Part shown: positions 27,841 to 35,400 of the stretch, piece after piece
How the letters are laid out: each line of letters starts with the position of its first letter
Numbering within the stretch: the stretch's first letter is position 1
Assembly (NCBI RefSeq): GCF_030012215.1
Contig: NZ_JASCXX010000011.1
Location: 62,001 to 126,000, forward strand
Length of the DNA stretch: 64,000 bases
From: Anaerobaca lacustris
GTDB taxonomy: Bacteria; Planctomycetota; Phycisphaerae; Sedimentisphaerales; Anaerobacaceae
Reading direction: 5' to 3'
The notes under the pieces: model-generated
Told to the model about the DNA's origin: nothing
The model's input: the letters and a program-made list of their open reading frames with translations, nothing else
Databases searched by the model: none
Translations under genes and position numbers: made by a program

Positions 27841-28314
27841 CTATGGATTGACGCTGTGGGCGTAGCTGTGCGAGCTGCTGGAGCTGCCCGGAGCGATCGA
27901 GACGCCGGAGGTCTCGGCTGTGGCGCTGGTGCCCGGTCCACTTGCCGTTGCGGTGCTCGTGGACGTCGATGACGTCGCAACGCCGCCCCACGGCCAGCAC
28001 CAGTAGGGCCAACTCGGCCAGCAGCCAGGATAATACACCGGAGGCTGCTGATTGCCCCCGCCACAGGAACTGGGATTTCCGCCGCACAGCGCATTGCTGC
28101 CGCTGATTACGGCTCCGCCGGCATTGATCACCGTGTGCTGCACGCCGATGTGGACACCGATGTCCGCTCCTGCCGCACCCGGCAGGAGCACCCTGCCGAC
28201 CGTCTGACCGCCGACCATGCCGATGCCGCCGGCCGACGAGGCCGTCAGGATGGCGCCCCAACTCGTACTGCTGACTGCCACGACCACCAGAAACGCCCAA
28301 ACGGTCTTCTTCAT
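27841..28314 (-). CDS. Small secreted Ser/Thr/Gly-rich protein
   Basis: A 157-residue protein with a signal peptide (MKKTVWAFLVVVAVSSTSWGA). The mature part is low in complexity: a Gly/Ala/Val stretch, a Cys-Pro-Trp segment (PGCWPSWPYWCWPW, about residues 96-109), then a Ser/Thr tail. GGAGG lies six bases before the ATG, so translation is well supported. It resembles the next gene (28768-29226) in its signal peptide and its W/P/C segment. No family is recognised; a surface or matrix role is a guess. Confidence 0.55.
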   Translation of the reverse strand: MKKTVWAFLVVVAVSSTSWGAILTASSAGGIGMVGGQTVGRVLLPGAAGADIGVHIGVQHTVINAGGAVISGSNALCGGNPSSCGGGNQQPPVYYPGCWPSWPYWCWPWGGVATSSTSTSTATASGPGTSATAETSGVSIAPGSSSSSHSYAHSVNP

Positions 28315-28767
28315 ACGTTACCTCCCTGCAAGAATTCGTTCACCCAACGCGGCCGACTCCATTTCGACAGACCTATGCCCTTCAAAGGCACCCCGGGGAT
28401 CGAAAATCAGCCTTTCAACGACCGCGATCCTCCGTTGCCGAGGCCGGCGAGCCGAAGCGCTGATGCGAAGGCATGCTCGTTCGAAGGGACCCTCACTCCG
28501 TATCCCTGCCCGACGAGAATCCACCATCCGGCTCCATCCGGCAATGCGCTACTCCATACACGCAACGTCGCTGTTTGTCAAGAGAAAAGAGGCAAGGCAG
28601 GAAAGATAATGCGGACAGCGTGACGGCCATTGAAGCGGCAAAGCAGAAAATCACCCTCCCCCGTGTCGGGGAAGAACCCTCCATCGGCAGCAGCATTCCC
28701 GTCACGTATGCTGCGCACTGTTGCCGGCGGGACAGCCGAACGCCTGCAACGGTGAAATCCGGTCGAG
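28315..28767. other. Gap between the two small secreted protein genes
   Basis: About 450 bases with no supported gene. A minus-strand frame at 28493-28900 encodes some hydrophobic stretches, but it overlaps the next gene and has no ribosome site. No strong hairpin was found. Confidence 0.35.
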
Positions 28768-29226
28768 TTATTGCATAGTACACGGCCAGGGACAGCAGGG
28801 CCATGATGGGGGCCAGTAGGGCGAACCACAGGGATCGCCGCACGAGACTTTGAAAAATGCCGAACCCATGGCGCCAACCCGGGGCCTCGACGGCCAGCAA
28901 TCACTGCTACACTCCACATGAATCCTGGCAATCACGGAATAGGTTCCCGGGCACAGAGCAACAGAAACCTCTTCGTCCACCATCGTGCAACCGCCACATT
29001 CGCAGTCCTGGCAACTGAGGTAGATGTCAACCACGACCATGTTGCCACGGACACAAACGTCGGGGTCATCCACAACCACACAGTTGTACGGGATGCACGC
29101 CCGCACGTTGATCGTCGCCGGCTCGCAGCTCACCGCGCAAGCCGGCGGCGTCACGCATGCGAACGCCCCCCACGTGGTCGTGCTGAGGCTCAATATGATC
29201 AGGAACAACAATGCGTGCTTCTTCAT
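28768..29226 (-). CDS. Small secreted cysteine-rich protein
   Basis: A 152-residue protein with a signal peptide (MKKHALLFLIILSLSTTTWGA) and 18 Cys residues in the mature part, many in CxxC-like spacing (SCQDCECGGC), which suggests several disulfides or metal clusters outside the cell. The end is a Trp/Pro/Cys segment (WPPSWPCCPWPC) like that of the neighbouring small protein. GGAGG lies six bases before the ATG. No known family was recognised. The high Cys content in an exported protein points to an oxidative periplasm or an extracellular structural role. Confidence 0.6.
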   Translation of the reverse strand: MKKHALLFLIILSLSTTTWGAFACVTPPACAVSCEPATINVRACIPYNCVVVDDPDVCVRGNMVVVDIYLSCQDCECGGCTMVDEEVSVALCPGTYSVIARIHVECSSDCWPSRPRVGAMGSAFFKVSCGDPCGSPYWPPSWPCCPWPCTMQ

Positions 29227-29616
29227 AGGTCACCTCCATGTTCATCAGTGTTTGGTCCACTTCACTCGGCCCTTCCCCGGTCGGCCGTAGTCCACAGAAT
29301 CAGGTCGTCCTGTACGCATGCTGAATCCAGGTCTCGGCGTTCGTGGTCGGCAGCGGGCGGGCACCATCCTTCCGCAGAAACGGGCCGGAAACACGGAGCG
29401 AGGTGGCGGAATGCATTCGAGCCCGTTGCGGCCTGTCCGTCCATCGAACGCATCACATATAGGCGTAGAATGCTGTGGTACGGAAAGGGCGTCAATTGTG
29501 GAGACTACGTATTCCGTGTCATTATTTCCGAGGACATGCCGCAGCCCACTCCGCTTCGGCCCGTCCGTGGGGTCCCAGGGGACGCTCGTTGCGGCATGAC
29601 GTGACCGCGCGCAATC
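29227..29616. other. Gap upstream of the cysteine-rich protein gene
   Basis: About 390 bases, minus-strand genes on both sides. It should contain the promoter of the small secreted genes. I see no open frame with a ribosome site and no clear -35/-10 pair. Confidence 0.35.
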
Positions 29617-30540
29617 TCACTTCTCGATCAGGTCCAGAAGTTGATCGGCCAGGACCGGATCCAGTCTCTCCAGGATCCGATGCTCCTCGATCGCCAGCGC
29701 CGTGTCGCCGGCCCGCAGATACGCCCGACCGAGATTGTAGCGGGCTTGGGCATGGCCCTGGTCGCACAGAACCGCACCCTTGAACCGTGCGATCGCTTCG
29801 TTGTAGAGGCCCGCTTCAAGACAGGCTTTCCCGGACCGGATCTGCACCTCGCTGATGTCCGGATCGAGCTCCTTGGCCTGCTTGAACGCCTGCATCGCTT
29901 CCTCGTAGCGTCCGAGATTGGAGAAGACCAGACCGAGAGACACATACGCATGCGCCGAGTCGGGCCTGATCTTGACTGCACGCTCATAGGCTTGCAGCGC
30001 TTCGGCGTACTCGCACAGAACGAAGCGAGCCTTGCCGAGGCCGACGTGGGCTTCATAGCAGTTGGGGTCCAGTTCGAGGGCCTTGAGGTAACAATTGGCG
30101 GCCACCTGGGGCTGGCTCGCAGCACCGTAGGCGTTGCCCAGCAGGACATGGGCCAGCGGGTCGTCGGGCGTGATCTGCACGAGCTTCTCGCAGGCGTTGA
30201 CCGCGTCCTTTGGCCGACCGGCGGTGCTGTAGTGCTTGCCCAGGAAGGTGTAGGTGTTCGCCGGGTCGGGATAGACCGTGGCAATGCGGCTCAGGATGCC
30301 GGCCCGCACGCTATCGAGACCAATGAACCCCGTCTGGATCGCGCAGAAGACCGCCATCAGCACAAGGCCCACCGTCGCCAGGGCCCATGTCAGGCGTCTT
30401 CGACGCGGGGAACGCCCTGTGGAACGAGGCCTCGGGTCCGACGTCTGTGCCTTGCCGATAGACGTATCGGGCCCGGCCGACGAGCATTCCTCTCGAACGA
30501 AGGACAGCGGCCTGGGTCGTCTTGGCGTTGCGTCCGGCAT
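29617..30540 (-). CDS. Membrane-anchored TPR protein
   Basis: A 307-residue protein. A 50-residue Arg/Pro-rich cytoplasmic N-terminus precedes one membrane helix (about 51-72, LTWALATVGLVLMAVFCAIQ). The rest is a regular array of about six to seven TPR units: NTYTFLGKHYSTAGRPKDAV, LAHVLLGNAYGAASQPQVA, YEAHVGLGKARFVLCEYAEA, AHAYVSLGLVFSNLGRYEEA and others. Such proteins scaffold complexes at the inner membrane. Neighbours give no clear partner. The start has only a weak AGGG upstream. Confidence 0.8.
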   Translation of the reverse strand: MPDATPRRPRPLSFVREECSSAGPDTSIGKAQTSDPRPRSTGRSPRRRRLTWALATVGLVLMAVFCAIQTGFIGLDSVRAGILSRIATVYPDPANTYTFLGKHYSTAGRPKDAVNACEKLVQITPDDPLAHVLLGNAYGAASQPQVAANCYLKALELDPNCYEAHVGLGKARFVLCEYAEALQAYERAVKIRPDSAHAYVSLGLVFSNLGRYEEAMQAFKQAKELDPDISEVQIRSGKACLEAGLYNEAIARFKGAVLCDQGHAQARYNLGRAYLRAGDTALAIEEHRILERLDPVLADQLLDLIEK

Positions 30541-30851
30541 CGCGCCCTGCTTTCTACGGAGATCAACCGTTTCCGGGACCGGGCGGCGCTACGAGGACAA
30601 CCCCCGAGAGCCGACCGGTACCCTCTCAAAGCATACGGAACATCGGGACCGCTTCCAAGGGGATCGGGTCGTTGCTGCTCGGGTCATGCCACAGGACGGG
30701 CCTGGCCGCCGCCATCGAGCAACGACCCCCGTCTGTATCGTCGCCCGATGGCAGCAACCCAAGTTAAGGAAAGGAGTAGCACGCTACCTATGGCTATGCA
30801 AACCAAGAAAATGCCTCGCCGGTTCCTTGTTCCGATCCGGGGCGAGGCGGC
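30541..30851. other. Gap, possibly a short plus-strand frame
   Basis: About 310 bases. A plus-strand frame of 53 codons (30790-30951) begins here and runs antisense into the small minus-strand gene; its spacing to GGAG is about 13 bases, too long to be convincing. No other signal was seen. Confidence 0.3.
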
Positions 30852-30998
30852 TCACCGCTTGGAGTTCGAAAAATACGGTCCGAGAAGAATGGAATGCCCG
30901 CGTTTCTTGGCCTTCTTATCGGAGGTCTTGGGCCGGACCCACAAACGGTAACAGCCCAGTTGTTGTTCCTTCAGGTCGGACTTCTGCGGTGAACTCAT
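30852..30998 (-). CDS. Small basic protein, hypothetical
   Basis: A 48-codon frame starting MSSPQKSDLKEQQ, with GAGGTG five bases before the ATG. It ends in a Lys/Arg-rich tail (SDKKAKKRGH, SNSKR), so the product would be strongly basic. It follows the 31053-31442 gene by 54 bases on the same strand and could be cotranscribed. Codon choice agrees with neighbouring genes. The family is not recognised, and such a short frame could still be chance. Confidence 0.35.
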   Translation of the reverse strand: MSSPQKSDLKEQQLGCYRLWVRPKTSDKKAKKRGHSILLGPYFSNSKR

Positions 30999-31052
30999 GT
31001 ACCCACCTCTCTCCAAAGACTTGTTTTCGTGTTCTGCCCGGCGGCCCAACGG

Positions 31053-31442
31053 TCAGGCTGTGCAAGCCGCATAGCTGTATACCGGGCAATCGCTGGTTTC
31101 CAGGGCATCGTCGCTGCCGTCGAAGCCCAGGTGTTCGGCCTCGTGCTCCGCTCGGCGGTAGTCATCCCAGATGTAGTCGGCGTTGGGATGAACCTCGAAA
31201 TACGGCCGCACGGTGTTGACGATCGGGAACTGCACCATCTCGTGTACGTCGTCCAATCGTTCCCGAATCTCGCGCAGCACCCGCGTGATCTCGCGATCGT
31301 CGCCGACATCCAGGGCCGCCTTCAGGTCGTCGTAGGTGATCCTCGTGATCCCCATGCTCGCCTGCTCAGCCACCCAGGTGCACACCTGCCTCTGTTCGCT
31401 GCTCACGTCGAATCGGAATGCATCCATCGAACCGTATCTCAT
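31053..31442 (-). CDS. Hypothetical protein, possible winged-helix domain
   Basis: About 129 residues, acidic at the C-terminus. Residues 10-65 (SSEQRQVCTWVAEQASMGITRITYDDLKAAL..., then DREITRVLREIRERLDD) read as helix-turn-helix-like helices with a variable wing. The middle has VHEMVQFPIVNTVRPYFEVHP. I cannot name a family. Several in-frame ATGs lie between 31535 and 31442; the one at 31442 is nine bases from GGAG and is chosen. It may regulate or bind DNA, but this is a weak inference from predicted helices. Confidence 0.5.
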   Translation of the reverse strand: MRYGSMDAFRFDVSSEQRQVCTWVAEQASMGITRITYDDLKAALDVGDDREITRVLREIRERLDDVHEMVQFPIVNTVRPYFEVHPNADYIWDDYRRAEHEAEHLGFDGSDDALETSDCPVYSYAACTA

Positions 31443-31858
31443 AGCCATCATCTCCATTCTGATGAGTATCTGCGGCCCCTTGCCGCTGTCTGCCCATCGG
31501 CCAAATGGGCAAGGGGCTTGAGTGGCGATTCGCACAAAGAACGGCGTAAGCGGCGCAAGACCTCAGCGTCCTTTAATCTCCGCAGAGATTGCCGAATAGC
31601 GTTCCGGCAGCCGCACGCTGTCGAGGGAGATGAATGTGGGGATGGATGTTATCGGAGATGGTGCTGCGCACCGGCAAGCGGCACAATTCCGGAAGAGGCG
31701 TCTGATCCGAATGGTCTTCCCATGTGGCAATGGTGGACCCAGCGCCTGATGTAAGGACACCGCCACTCGACGCACATGTACCTTTCGGTGCGTCAGGGTT
31801 TCGCCGGCTCAACCCTCCGGCAGACCGACGTGATGAGCAGGAAGACCGACGATCCCGC
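31443..31858. other. Gap between the hypothetical gene and the LuxR-type gene
   Basis: About 400 bases with no supported gene, hairpin or promoter that I could identify. Confidence 0.35.
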
Positions 31859-32182
31859 TCACGCCTCCTGTCCGTCGGCCATCTCGGAACCAAACGTCGG
31901 CGGCGCAGCGCCGGACACCCTCGCATCGTTTTCCCGCACGCGATTGAAGATGTGGAGGATCAACTCGACGCGGTCGCTCAGATCGAACTTCTGGAACAGT
32001 CGTCCCAGGTGCGTGCGCACCGTCGGGATCGATATCTGCAACTCCTTCGCAATCTGTTTGTCAGACTCGCCAAGGAGAAGATGTCTGACGATTTCAGCTT
32101 GTCTCGGGGACAGCCCAAGAGCTTGTCGAACCTGGACCCACTCCCGGTCGGAAAGAAAGGACTTCTGTGTGGTTACTGCCAT
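31859..32182 (-). CDS. LuxR/GerE-type HTH transcriptional regulator
   Basis: A 107-residue protein that is essentially one LuxR-family DNA-binding domain: LGLSPRQAEIVRHLLLGESDKQIAKELQISIPTVRTHL (split over about residues 22-60), with the recognition helix ISIPTVRTHLGRLFQKF. There is no receiver or ligand-binding domain, so it belongs to the single-domain GerE-like class or needs a partner kinase pathway. The start at 32182 is set by GGAGG four bases upstream; a longer frame lacks such a site. A strong sigma-70-like promoter lies about 100 bases upstream (32290-32317), leaving a long 5' leader. Confidence 0.88.
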   Translation of the reverse strand: MAVTTQKSFLSDREWVQVRQALGLSPRQAEIVRHLLLGESDKQIAKELQISIPTVRTHLGRLFQKFDLSDRVELILHIFNRVRENDARVSGAAPPTFGSEMADGQEA

Positions 32183-32289
32183 TGCGCCTCCTCCTAAGGC
32201 AGGGCGTAACCAGCAAGGCAGGAACCCATCCGCATGGGGGCCACATCCTTCTGGCCGTGTACCCGTTGCCATCACCTGATTCAAACGGC

Positions 32290-32317
32290 ATTATAGGCAA
32301 GAGACAAAGAAAGTCAA
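32290..32317 (-). promoter_or_regulatory. Strong sigma-70-like promoter of the LuxR-type gene
   Basis: On the minus strand TTGACT (32312-32317), 16-base spacer, and a perfect TATAAT (32290-32295). Transcription would start near 32283, about 100 bases before the start codon at 32182. An AT-rich stretch lies just upstream of the -35 (a run of T residues), which could act as an UP element. Confidence 0.7.
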
Positions 32318-32391
32318 GGCAAAAAACCTGATGCTTTACACAAAACAGGAAAGATAGCCACACTCCTACAGCCCTCAACGATGACGCCCGC

Positions 32392-33036
32392 TCAAAGCTC
32401 TTCCAAGAGCACATCCCGAACGACGATCTTCATCGGCCCGAACTCGCCGCCTGCATGAACCTGAAACCCAATCCTCCCTGTTGCCGTCGTATCGTCACGT
32501 ACGTCCGCAACCTGCCGGCCGTTCAACCAGATCTGAGATCGGTCGCCTTCGCAGCGAATCTCGAAGGTGTTCCAGTCGTCACGGTTGACGAGGGTCTTGT
32601 CCGTATTCATCGCCAGGAACATCTTCCCAGGGCAGTACAGCGTCCCGGAATAGCACTCGGGATTCGCATATTCCAGAATATCGGCCTGGTACGCCTTGTC
32701 GGGCCCCTGATAGCGGAACCAGACGCCACTGTTGCACGGCCACTCGGCCCGCCAGGTCACGGTCAGATGGAAGTCGTCGTAGCCGGCCGTCGTGAACAGG
32801 TCGCCCGGCGCGTTGTTCTCGCCTTGCGTGCCGATCAGAAGCCCGTCTTCGACGACCCATCGGGCCCCTCCCTCGGCCTCCCATCCAGTTAAGTCATTGC
32901 CGTTGAACAACTTCACTGCTCCGCCCGGCGTATCGGCCGCGACAGGCGCACCGTCATCGGAAGAGTCCCGACAGCCGCAAAGCACCACGAGCATCACCAA
33001 CGCCATCAACACGATCAGGAACGTTCTCTGCACCAT
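32392..33036 (-). CDS. DUF1080 lipoprotein (3-keto-disaccharide hydrolase family)
   Basis: A 214-residue lipoprotein with lipobox around LCGC (Cys22). The body is the concanavalin-like DUF1080 domain: VKLFNGNDLTGWEAEGG, WVVEDGLLIGTQGENN, NSGVWFRYQGPD, and GRIGFQVHAGGEFGPMKIVVRDVLLEEL. Some members hydrolyse 3-keto-glycosides; many are uncharacterised and are very numerous in planctomycetes and bacteroidetes. It would act outside the cytoplasm on sugar. It is the last gene of the pta operon, 35 bases after the GH172 gene, and so may act on the same substrate. Confidence 0.93.
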   Translation of the reverse strand: MVQRTFLIVLMALVMLVVLCGCRDSSDDGAPVAADTPGGAVKLFNGNDLTGWEAEGGARWVVEDGLLIGTQGENNAPGDLFTTAGYDDFHLTVTWRAEWPCNSGVWFRYQGPDKAYQADILEYANPECYSGTLYCPGKMFLAMNTDKTLVNRDDWNTFEIRCEGDRSQIWLNGRQVADVRDDTTATGRIGFQVHAGGEFGPMKIVVRDVLLEEL

Positions 33037-33071
33037 AGTCCACTTCCTTTCCTTGCACGAGCCGCGTGCTA

Positions 33072-34193
33072 TTACTTGTTGTCTTGCCAGATGTTACCCG
33101 TCCGCTCGTCGACGCCCGGCATCGGTGCCAGCGGCTCACTGGGAACCGGCTCGTACCAGAACGTCGCGGTCGACCAGTCGTCCTCCGTCTCGGCCAGGCC
33201 GTCTTTCCATGCGATCTGCTGGATCGTGATCCGGCATTCGCGCTGCCAGTAGATCGGGTCGGGAAGGTGCCAGCGATACATCGAGATGAAATGGTTCTGG
33301 TCGAGATTGCAGCCGTTGTACAGGAACGGCGTCTGCTGCATCCCGTAGGACAGGCCGACATAGTCTTCGCTGCCGGTGCCGACGATCGTCGGGAATTCGG
33401 CATCCCCATCCATGAAGATCTTGATCTCCCCTTCGCCCCACCACTGGTCGGGATGGAGATTTCGCACACCGATCAGGGCGCCGATGTAACGCCCTTTGCC
33501 GGTGCGCTTCGGCAGCATCTCGAAGTCCTGCTTCTCTGTGGTCGGGTTCTCCCGGGCGAACAGCACGTGCAGCCGCCCCACATCCGATGGATGCCTGTCC
33601 TTGAGGGTGTAGTCGATCTGATAGAACAGCGGGACGTTGTCGTTGCCCTCATTGGTCAGGGTGATTCGGGCACGCGTCGTAAACGGCATGGGCAGCCAGA
33701 TGTTCATTCCCGCGTTGCGGCCCAGCGAATGCACGGCGGAGAAGTATGGCGTGACCTTGCCGTGGGCCGTCCCCATGAAATCCCCGATAGGACATTCGAT
33801 GCTGGGGTGGGCTTGCCCGTCCCACCAGGCGCGAATGACGAGCGACCGCAGGTTCACCGGCGTGTTCGCCGTAGTCATCCAGATGTGCCGGATCGTGCCG
33901 GACCCGTAGATGTCGCAAAGCTGGACCTCCTGCCCGGCCTTGAGCGTGATCGCCGGGGCCCCCTTGCGACCCGCACCCAGGTTACTGGCCGCCTTGCCGC
34001 CCTGCCCAGGGGCGCCGGACGGGTTCTCGAAACAGATCGACCGCGAGACAAGCCCCGTATCGAGCCGGTACGGTTCGGTCGCGAGATCGCCCTTGCCGGC
34101 GTAGCCGCCGCCCGACTCACAACCGAGGCCAGCCGACAGCAGGGCTGCGAGACAGCAGGACAACAGAACGCGTGACATGGCAGGGCTGCTCAT
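33072..34193 (-). CDS. DUF2961 / GH172 family lipoprotein
   Basis: A 373-residue exported protein. The N-terminal signal ends at Cys25 (LGC), a possible lipidation site. The DUF2961 domain follows. Members of GH172 characterised so far act on alpha-fructofuranosyl or alpha-D-arabinofuranosyl linkages; the substrate here is unknown. Motifs: GTIRHIWMT, WWDGQAHPSIECPIGDFMG, QWWGEGEIKIFMDGD and GTGSEDYVG, where the acidic residues of the last two are, as I recall, the catalytic pair of the family. The start at 34193 has AAAGGA six bases upstream. Upstream, in the gap to the acp gene, is a perfect 22-bp palindrome (34238-34259). Confidence 0.9.
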   Translation of the reverse strand: MSSPAMSRVLLSCCLAALLSAGLGCESGGGYAGKGDLATEPYRLDTGLVSRSICFENPSGAPGQGGKAASNLGAGRKGAPAITLKAGQEVQLCDIYGSGTIRHIWMTTANTPVNLRSLVIRAWWDGQAHPSIECPIGDFMGTAHGKVTPYFSAVHSLGRNAGMNIWLPMPFTTRARITLTNEGNDNVPLFYQIDYTLKDRHPSDVGRLHVLFARENPTTEKQDFEMLPKRTGKGRYIGALIGVRNLHPDQWWGEGEIKIFMDGDAEFPTIVGTGSEDYVGLSYGMQQTPFLYNGCNLDQNHFISMYRWHLPDPIYWQRECRITIQQIAWKDGLAETEDDWSTATFWYEPVPSEPLAPMPGVDERTGNIWQDNK

Positions 34194-34237
34194 GATGAAT
34201 CCTTTCCGTGACGATTTTCCGAATCCATAGAGGGGTA

Positions 34238-34259
34238 GGGGCGAGGCATGCCTCGCCCC
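34238..34259. repeat. Perfect 22-bp palindrome between acp and GH172 genes
   Basis: Eleven bases (GGGGCGAGGCA) followed directly by their exact complement, so the whole is self-complementary and can form an 11-bp stem with almost no loop. It lies in the 85-base gap between the acp stop (34279) and the GH172 start (34193). Palindromes of this kind (GC-rich core around GGCATGCC) often recur through planctomycete genomes; here only one copy is present, so its repeat status is a guess. It could also act as a weak terminator or RNA stabiliser. Confidence 0.6.
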
Positions 34260-34278
34260 CGCGATGCAATCATATGGT

Positions 34279-34512
34279 TCAGAGATATCGCTGGATAAAC
34301 TCGACGGCCTTCCCGACGGTCTTGACGTCGAGGGCCTCCTCTTCGTCCATCTCGATATCGAACTCCTCTTCGAAGGCCGCCACCAGCTCGACACTCTGGA
34401 TCGATTCGGCGCCGAGGTCTTCCACGAAGCGCGAGTTGTCCTGGATCCGTCCCGGATCGATCTTGAGCGTCCTGGCCGTCACTTCTCTGACTCTTTTTTC
34501 CACGTCCGACAT
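34279..34512 (-). CDS. Acyl carrier protein (orphan)
   Basis: A 77-residue acidic carrier protein. The phosphopantetheine-attachment region reads DLGAESIQSVELV (residues 32-44), with Ser37 at the position of the modified serine; the usual D-S-L is E-S-I, and a second Ser follows at 40. It ends with a helix typical of ACPs. No ketoacyl synthase, malonyltransferase or reductase is nearby, so it is unlikely to be the housekeeping fatty-acid ACP unless the pathway genes sit elsewhere. It is 42 bases after nagB. Its pathway within this operon is unknown. Confidence 0.92.
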   Translation of the reverse strand: MSDVEKRVREVTARTLKIDPGRIQDNSRFVEDLGAESIQSVELVAAFEEEFDIEMDEEEALDVKTVGKAVEFIQRYL

Positions 34513-34554
34513 AGATTCGCTCCAGTCTTGTCCCGTTTCGATCGGCCGGCGCGG

Positions 34555-35382
34555 CTACTTGCGTCGCGTCCCGGCGAGGACCTTCTTCGGGTCCAGGTTG
34601 CGTATCTCGATATCCTTGAAGTAGTTGACCGTGCCGACCTTCATCTCCGCTGTCGCGTCATCGTCGCAGACGATGATCCCGTGCGGGTGCAATTGCAGAC
34701 AGGAGACGGTCCACATGTGGTTGACGCCGCCTTCGACGGCCTGCTCCAACGCGCGGGCCTTGTTGTGCCCGGAGACGATAATCAGCACCGTCCTGGCGTC
34801 CATCACGGTCGCTACGCCGACGGTCAGCGCGGTGCGCGGCACCTTGTTCAGATCGCCGTCGAAGAAGCGGGAGTTCGCGATGATGGTATCCTGGGTCAGC
34901 GTCTTGACGCGGGTGCGGCTGGCCAGCGACGAGCCGGGCTCGTTGAAGGCGATGTGCCCGTCCGGACCGATCCCGCCGACGAACAGTTGGATGCCGCCGT
35001 AGCTCTTGATCTTCCTCTCGTAGCGGTCGCACTCGGCCTGGAGGTTCTTCGCATTGCCGTTAAGGATGTTCGCGTTGGACTTCTTGATGTCGATCTTCTT
35101 GAAGAAGTTGTCCCACATGAAGGAGTAGTAGCTCTGCGGGTGCGATTTCGGCAGCCCCACGTACTCGTCCATGTTGAACGTCACAACGTTGGCGAAGCTG
35201 ACCTTCTTGGCCCGATTCAGGCGGATCAGCTCCTTGTACATGCCGAGCGGCGACGAGCCGGTAGGCAGGCCGAGCACGAACGGCTTTCGAGCCGTCGGCT
35301 TGAAATCGTTGATCGACCGGGCGACGTACGCCGCCGCCCAGGCACTGACCATCTGGTAATCATCCTGGATGATGACCCTCAT
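34555..35382 (-). CDS. nagB: Glucosamine-6-phosphate deaminase
   Basis: A 275-residue cytosolic enzyme that converts glucosamine 6-phosphate to fructose 6-phosphate and ammonium, the committed step of amino-sugar catabolism. Family motifs are present: [15 protein letters not shown] for phosphate binding (about 38-52), FNMDEYVGL (Asp as base), [14 protein letters not shown] (about 134-147), TLTQDTI, and VGVATVMDA. Length is close to the usual 260-270. The ATG at 35382 begins MRVIIQDDY; a frame six codons longer is not supported. It begins 18 bases after the DUF4954 gene, and the acp gene follows. Confidence 0.96.
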   Translation of the reverse strand: MRVIIQDDYQMVSAWAAAYVARSINDFKPTARKPFVLGLPTGSSPLGMYKELIRLNRAKKVSFANVVTFNMDEYVGLPKSHPQSYYSFMWDNFFKKIDIKKSNANILNGNAKNLQAECDRYERKIKSYGGIQLFVGGIGPDGHIAFNEPGSSLASRTRVKTLTQDTIIANSRFFDGDLNKVPRTALTVGVATVMDARTVLIIVSGHNKARALEQAVEGGVNHMWTVSCLQLHPHGIIVCDDDATAEMKVGTVNYFKDIEIRNLDPKKVLAGTRRK

Positions 35383-35400
35383 AACCTGCTTCCTTTCCAA

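Noticed and set aside
28493-28900. Minus-strand frame with hydrophobic stretches
   Set aside because: Overlaps the 3' end of the cysteine-rich protein gene, has no ribosome site and no repeatable membrane pattern.
30790-30951. Plus-strand frame of 53 codons
   Set aside because: Antisense to the small minus-strand gene; spacing to GGAG is about 13 bases. Either could be chance, but the minus frame has better spacing.
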